Shown: in pieces, positions 58,201 to 64,000 of the stretch | How positions within the stretch are numbered: position 1 is the first letter of the stretch | Layout: each line of letters starts with the position of its first letter | Source: Kappaphycus alvarezii | Lineage: Eukaryota > Rhodophyta > Florideophyceae > Gigartinales > Solieriaceae | Length of the DNA stretch: 64,000 bases | Direction: 5' to 3' | Assembly (NCBI GenBank): GCA_002205965.3 | Contig: NADL03000596.1 | Coordinates: forward strand, 310,001-374,000 | Translations under genes and position numbers: made by a program | The notes under the pieces: generated by a model | Databases searched by the model: none | Seen by the model: only the letters and a program-made list of their open reading frames with translations | Told to the model about the DNA's origin: nothing

Positions 58201-58396
58201 TAAGGTCATCGTCTATAGTAAACTTCGATCCGCGTCTGATGCGCGCGTTCGCTGTGGCTTTGCTGCTAACATCAAGCGGTTGAGTTGACAAAGCGCTACA
58301 GGGAGGGTCTTTGGAAGGAGGTGAGCTAGAGGAAGAGGGGTTCCGTTCATTTCTCTCTGACATAGCTACGTTCGCAAGTTTCTGAAGGTTGCTCAT
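55237..58396 (-). mobile_element. Classical Ty1/copia LTR element remnant, minus strand
   Basis: Read from 58396: gag (MSNLQKLANVAMSERNERNP; FLFWQARIKDLLIEKDMRDA; a DUF4219/UBN2-type gag pattern). Then a zinc knuckle CWYCNTKGHRKSKC near 57.43 kb, a protease block ALVDSGETSHIF near 57.3 kb and an integrase (56916-56218). The integrase shows CGPCMEGKITNGPMLL, SIHTDVAHMN, KYFVTFIDEATGHA and PYIPAENGRAERISHTL. Last is RNase H/C-terminal (55698-55237: RKSTSGYILKMQGSCIVWRS, STDEAEYVAMS, ADALTKPV). This is the plant/fungal-type copia lineage, unlike the other copia-like elements here. Broken and incomplete; no LTRs seen. Confidence 0.85.
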
Positions 58397-58585
58397 GGCG
58401 ACAAAGGCGGTGGTAGGGATATGGATAAGGTTAGGGATAGTGGCGGTAGTTGGAGGAAGGAGGATTGAGTGTGATGGGATGGATGCAGGTTCAAATATGA
58501 ACCATATGTAAGATGCGCGCCAAATGTAGGGAAACGCTGTACACGTATTTGGGAATAATTACAGTTTTCCCCCTATACCAATTCA

Positions 58586-58660
58586 AGTGTCTGTGTGTGT
58601 GTGTGCGTTTGTATGCGCGTGTGTGTGCCCACGCGCCGTGTGTGTGTCCCTCGACCCGCT
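58586..58660 (+). repeat. TG-rich microsatellite-like tract
   Basis: GTCTGTGTGTGTGTGTGCGT then GCGCGTGTGTGTGCC and GTGTGTGTCC. Interrupted (TG)n with CG steps; it may form Z-DNA. It separates the two copia elements. Confidence 0.7.
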
Positions 58661-59089
58661 GATTCGCTGAGACACGCCAAGTGTGCCAAGTCACGTCGGT
58701 GCCAAGTGTGCGCCAAGTGTGCAATTCAAAGGCAAATTGTCATAGCAGTGATAAGTGTTGCATACTGGGGAAATTTTAGAGGGTTTGTTGAATTTAGTTT
58801 CTTTTGGCCAGGTTGTTGACATTGATCTCATTTCGCCGGCGCATCTCGCATATTACACGGTGGAGATTTTTGCCGCCGCCGTAGACTACTTAGCTGTACC
58901 GCGTTCAGCGTTCGTAGGCCTTTCGACATATGGCGTTGTAGAGAAAAACTGTACTCGACGCAATCGTCCGAGGCAGTAACGACATTCATGAATTTATTGC
59001 TGCCCCCGCAAACTACTCCTACGAACTGTGCTGAAGTATCTGCTGTGAGCTGCTGTGTCGCTGTGGCTGTCTGAAATTCTGAGTGTGCC

Positions 59090-59160
59090 TGCTCTGTGTG
59101 TGCGCTGTGTGTGCGCTGTGTGTGAGCTGTGTGCCAGTCGCTTCATGTACACTTGGTGTG
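59090..59160 (+). repeat. Short tandem repeat of a TGTGTGCGCTG-type unit
   Basis: CTGTGTGTGCGCTGTGTGTG, then CGCTGTGTGTGAGCTGTGTG; three to four 11-bp units decaying to the right, just upstream of the gag start of the next element. Confidence 0.7.
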
Positions 59161-59239
59161 TGTATTGCTGTTTGTGGAGTGGGCTGGGTCCTTGAGCTGC
59201 ATCTACTGTAAGTGTTAGTGCACTGCGGCGGCGAGATTC

Positions 59240-62200
59240 AAACTAACGATGTCTGTGTCAGGTGGTACTGTAGTTGTTACTCCCCCGACTCTAACGCCGG
59301 CTCAAGTAAAGTTGCGTCAACCGGTTCCTGGTCGGAACCCGAAAGCTTTTACATCCCTAACGTGCAGTCGCGCAGTGAAGCGGATCAAATTTTGCTGGAT
59401 TCGTTGACCCACTACTTGGTCAACATGTCAATGCCTCAAATTCTGAATGAGCTCAAAAGTATGGTTGACGTAGAAACGATGCTAAAAGCATCTCCGGTGC
59501 TGTTGTTTACGCTGTATCGACTATTACGTGCAAAGGGGCTATTACTCGAGGACCAATTAACTGGCCAACCAATCAAGTCAATTCTTGCTGATACCGTCTA
59601 TAGCAACAAATATATGCAAGATTTGGCCGCCAACATGACAGAGTCTCAGGGACGTGATAGCAGGTCTTCGGTGGAAATTCCTGAAATCACTCTCCCCATC
59701 GACGATCCAAAAAGATCGTTTCATGTACACGCCTCTAAGACTGTTTCTGGTCACTTTATGAGATCATGTGTTACACCGCTTCCGTCGAGGAATCCACAAG
59801 GCGTGGATTCGCGAGTTGTTGATCTCGTCAAATACTACAGTTCACCAAACGCCCGATATTCCGGCAGACCTCCGTAAAATCAAAGCTTGGCTGTGCACCA
59901 TACAGCATACTATATCCAAGCACATTTATACAACCTCACTGCTGATTAAGCCTTGAAAGCGCTAATTAACATGATGGAACCAAAGAGTGTAGAGGCTCTT
60001 TTCTACTTCAGTGAGATTTTCAACAAGGTTCCGTCTCTGGAGCTTGCATTCGATAAGTTGTACACATGGTATCGCCATCATTCAAAATTGGACGGTTTAT
60101 TTCGCCAGTGGAGTCAGTAGAAAATCACGTCGTTCAAAGTTTCTCATATGAGTTGGTCAAAGGCAATGGAATTGCTCTATGAGAGAGCAGTGATGATACA
60201 GGCGCAACTGGATCCAATTCATCAGTATCCAGTTCACCTCATTGAAGTTCTTGAGCCAAGCATCCAAGATCAGCCATTTTACATGTTTGTCCAGAGGTCC
60301 AGCACAACAAGTGACGCTCATGCATACTTTCAGGATTGCATACATGCCATATCTAAACAAGAAGAAGTGAAAAACATTGCTGCTAGGCAGCAGTTGAATG
60401 CCAAGTACCGAAGGGCCGGGCTCATAAGTCAGTACATGACGATTCTCATTAATTTAAGCCTTCCACAAGCACCTGAGCCGGCTTTTCATACGAAGTTGGA
60501 AAGAAACGATACTCATCCGGCGTTTATGAAACTTCATGTTCCAGCTTCCGTCAATCCCGTCCCATCCAAGGTGAAACAGGGGAATCTGAAATCGGCGTTC
60601 TACTCTCAGGCAGGACGACGGTATGCTTTCAACAACAAGCGTCGCATGAACCGTCAACCCAACAGAAAGAACCCTGTAGGACGTGATGCGATGGTCATGT
60701 TATGTCGTGGGTGTGGATCGGATTGTAACTTCATACGTGACTGCACTACCAAAAATAAAGCGAAGTTTTTTCCTTTGTAGCCAGCGAAGTGGGAGAGGAT
60801 GCCTTTTAAATGCCTCTTGAAGATATCGTAGACATAGTACAGGATATTTCGGATGATGTATGGGCTTTAGATTACACTGAGCCGATATCTACGGACATGC
60901 TTCAACAAGAGGACCATTTCGAAGACTGTGAACCGAAGGAGGCGATGTGTACACAACTGGCCGACATAGCCATACTCTATGCTTTTCTGGAGCAAAAATT
61001 AGAAGCTCTTGCAACTGAAAAAGAACCAAAGGATGAAAAGGACTCATTTGAAGGCGTAATGCTTGACAACGGAGCTGCCGGTACTCCATCCGGGCTGCCG
61101 TCATATCTGAAGTACTGCGAATTTGTTGTCATAGAACCAATACTGAGACATGGTCGGAACAAATTCGTTGGAGTTGGAGAGGGTATTGTTCCTTCCTTGG
61201 GATCCGCTAAGGTGAGGATGCCCGTAGGAGACCTCCACTTGTACTTCAAAATGGACATTGTGCGTCAATATATACCACTTTTGTTTGGTTTGGACCAACA
61301 CAAACTCTATGGCTGCAGCCTGAATGAGTACAAGAATACTTTACGCATCATCTTTATAATATCACAATACCTGTCACCTACAAACGAGTTCATCTTTGGG
61401 TAGAATGGCCCATAATAGAGGTGCTCTTCACCCGATCCCAGCTTAAGAAATTGCAAAGCAGATTTGGGCATCCCACAGCGAAAACACTGATCAACTTGCT
61501 GGCAAGGGCCAGACCTGAAGAATGCACTCCACAAACGAGGAAAGTCATACAGTATCTTACGTCTAGGTGCAGTGAATGCCAAACGTTTGCTGCAAAACCT
61601 GTGTCGTTTCGAGTTTCGATGCCCCAACATGACATAGTCTTCAACCATGAGATTGAGGTTGACTTATTCTGGATTGAAGGACATGTCGCTTTGCACATCA
61701 TTGACAAGGGGACACTATTTTCAGTTACTCGTTTTGTTGCTTCACAATCTGCTGAGTTTCTATGGAACACTATTATCGAGGCATGGGTAACAGTCCTTAC
61801 TGGGTTTCCTAAAGTCATAGATCATGATAACGGTTCGAACTTCAACTCCGACTTTTTTCTGAATCCATGTTCAGAGTTCGGCATTGTAACCAGCTTGAAG
61901 CCTGTAGAGTCACACAACTCCTTGGGTCTCTGTGAGCGGTATCATTCGATCATACGTAGAGTATTCGCAAACTGAGTATGTAGTTTCCTGATATACACAA
62001 GGAAAAATTACTCTCTCTGTAAACGCACGCTGTCAATACCACGACCGGGCCAGACGGTTTAACGCCCTGTATTCTGGTGTTTTTCAAGGTTCCCAAGCTC
62101 CCCATTAGACCCCTGACATCGATCGCACCTAGTCAAAAGTATTGTTTTATGGCTATGAAAGTGGCACGAGATGAGGTTTATGCTATCACTGCTGAACGGC

Positions 62201-64000
62201 GCATCAAACAGGCCTTAATTCCAGGAAAATGACAGCCACAACCGTTCATACCAAAAGAGGGAGATCGAGTCAAAGTACACAGGGAAATACAAAGGAAATT
62301 CGATGGACCTTTCACGGTCCATGCCTATGATCAACGCAAGACAGCCTCTTTGATCATACCAGATGCTCGATGGAATGACAAAATAGTACCCTTTCCTCTC
62401 TCAATTGTGAGACCATACGAACAAGAGGCAGAAGAAGCAGGACCTACTGAGATGCCCGACAATACTGCTCAAAACGACCAAGTCAGACTTCCGATCAATG
62501 AAGGTTCATCGTCAAATCCCCCACGATTTGAGGCGGAAGGTCTGCTTAACTCTCCTCCGCAGGGGTCATCAGTTGACGAAATTATATCGGATCTGAGAGC
62601 CATTCATAATCAGAATGCCACTCGCGTCCCAATCCCTGACAACGTGCAAGACCCTCAGGGTGTCTATCCTTCCGTCATTGTTCATGATCCTAACGATCCA
62701 ACCTTTGACTCGGCAAAAGCTTAAGAACTACGTAACCTGCTGGAGAAGGGAACATATGAAATTGTTGATGAAAATGATGTGCCATCGCACTGTACCATTC
62801 CGGATTCCCGGTTTGTACTGTTTATCAAGAACCTGCAGTCTTCCAATCCATTGCGCAAAGCCAGACTAGTAATCTTGGGCCATAAGGACCCTGACAAAAG
62901 GCGCATAGTGAATGAAGCGCCGACTGTTCTCCGCTCAAGCACTCGGCTCACCCTTGCATAGTCTCGGTTGTAAGACTTCCCCATATGGAGCAGGGACGTC
63001 TCTCAAGCGTTTGTCCAATCCAAGGACAACTTCAAAAGAGAGCTCTACATCAGAGTGCCAAAGGGGCGAAAGTCTCTTGAAATTCTTGGGGCTCCGACTA
63101 ATTCATTGCTCAAGGCGGTCAAACTATTGTATGGCCTGCCTAAATCCCCTACATACTGGTGGATAACGTTCAGTCGATTTCATCTTGAAACCATGGGGAT
63201 GAAGCAAGCCATACTAGATCCATGCTTGGACTACGAATCAACTTCGGAAACCCCACCCAAATTTACTGGTGCGCAAGTGACATTAGTGGACGATACACAG
63301 GGGAAAGGCAGTATGCTTTTCTCTGAAAAGGAGAATATCCTAGGCGTTCAATTCAAAACCAAGCCTCGTGTGGACCAAGACCCGATTCAATTCAATGGGT
63401 GCGTAATTTATCATGTTGATGACTCGTTCAGGCTCCAACAATTCCATTATGCGGCGAGAGTGCGGTCGCCAGGGAAAAAGATGACGCCAGAGGAATTTGC
63501 AACGCCCAGAGGAAAGCTGTTCTACATAGCCTCATCTACTAGACCCGGCCTGAGCTATTATGCTGCACGAATGGCGCAATTTAAGCCTGAGAATGCAGAG
63601 AAGGATCACTTCAAGCTTCTCAATACGGCGGTCACTTTGTTGGATAAGGATCATGGACTTGTGTATCCTCGTATGGATCCATACACTTTGCAAATAGTGG
63701 CGTACTCTGACGCCAGTTTTGCGTCTAACGCTGACTACAGTTTTAAATTGGGAATTGTAGTGCTCCTGAAGGACGGGAATTATCATGCGTGCATAATACA
63801 TTATGCATCTTGGAAGTGTCGGCGCATAACACGTTGCGTTATAGCAGCTGAAGTCCACGCTTTCTCGTGTTGCTTGGACTTGACGCTTGCTTTTGCTCAC
63901 GACTTTGCCTCGATCACCAACATGCATTGCCCCGTTGTCGTATATACGGATTCCAAATCTTTGTTCGATACCATTACCAAGCTCACCTCAGTCAGTGAGA
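59240..64000 (+). mobile_element. Ty1/copia-like LTR element, + strand, runs off the window
   Basis: Broken in several places; its 3' end and 3' LTR lie beyond base 64000, so LTR age cannot be judged. Parts in order: gag (59.3-60.8 kb, ending in a zinc-knuckle-like CRGCGSDCNFIRDC), protease (MLDNGAAGTPSGLPSYLKY near 61.07 kb), and integrase (61.42-61.98 kb). The integrase has RFGHPTAKTLINLL, CSECQTF, FNHEIEVDLFWIEGH, KVIDHDNGSNFNSDFF and ERYHSIIRR. RT follows at about 62.7-63.5 kb (KARLVILGHKDPDKRRIVNE). RNase H starts near 63.69 kb (VAYSDASFASNADYSFKLG) and reaches VYTDSKSLFDTITKL at the window end. Lineage as for 50.4-53.95 kb and the RNase H of 39.6-45.1 kb. Confidence 0.85.

Noticed and set aside
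1-64000. CRISPR arrays, tRNA or rRNA genes, bacterial operons
   Set aside because: No regularly spaced direct repeats, no cloverleaf or rRNA wording noticed; the content is that of a repeat-rich eukaryotic chromosome.

Overview
This is a repeat-dominated eukaryotic window. Nearly everything recognisable is a transposable element or a decayed gene, and I could not certify one intact host protein gene. The mixture is: PIF/Harbinger DNA transposons with a Myb-like companion ORF, a chromodomain Ty3/gypsy element, at least four Ty1/copia elements of two lineages, several copies of a reverse transcriptase with a C-terminal zinc finger and R2-like nuclease region, and a Tc1/mariner relic. Genes appear intron-poor and short TACAGTAC palindromes are scattered about. 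My guess is a multicellular red alga, but that is inference and not shown by the sequence.

Layout. 1-1435: a degraded Harbinger (transposase on +, Myb-like ORF1 convergent on -). 2671-19435: a second degraded Harbinger whose transposase is split by a 14.4 kb gypsy element (4239-18597). That element has 992-bp LTRs about 2% apart, a near-perfect 5-bp target duplication, gag-pol-chromodomain on +, then 3 kb of non-coding DNA and about 2 kb of antisense ORFs before the 3' LTR. 19.9-21 kb: two fragments of the nuclease-bearing RT family. 21-28 kb: the only stretch with likely host coding relics, namely a secreted, membrane-anchored zinc-metalloprotease-like gene (23981-25342) and a TenA/heme-oxygenase-fold-like gene (26895-27679). 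28.1-38.6 kb: a cluster of nuclease-bearing RT elements (one long copy per strand plus fragments), with an 850-bp Harbinger derivative having perfect 34-bp TIRs and an ACT target duplication. 39.6-45.3 kb: a copia element with 356-bp LTRs inserted in a foldback MITE. 45.3-50 kb: mostly featureless, with a GC-rich proline/serine-rich relic at 48.76-49.52 kb. 50-64 kb: copia-like element (+), Tc1/mariner relic, copia element (-), and a copia-like element (+) running off the end.

The most unusual signal is inside the gypsy element. It is full of tiny perfect inverted repeats with 5-8 bp stems and almost always exactly 3 unpaired bases between them, each with a different sequence. They occur in LTR, coding, non-coding and antisense-ORF regions. 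I found 18 with stems of 6 bp or more by eye, where about 3.5 are expected by chance. I did not see this density in the copia elements of the same window.
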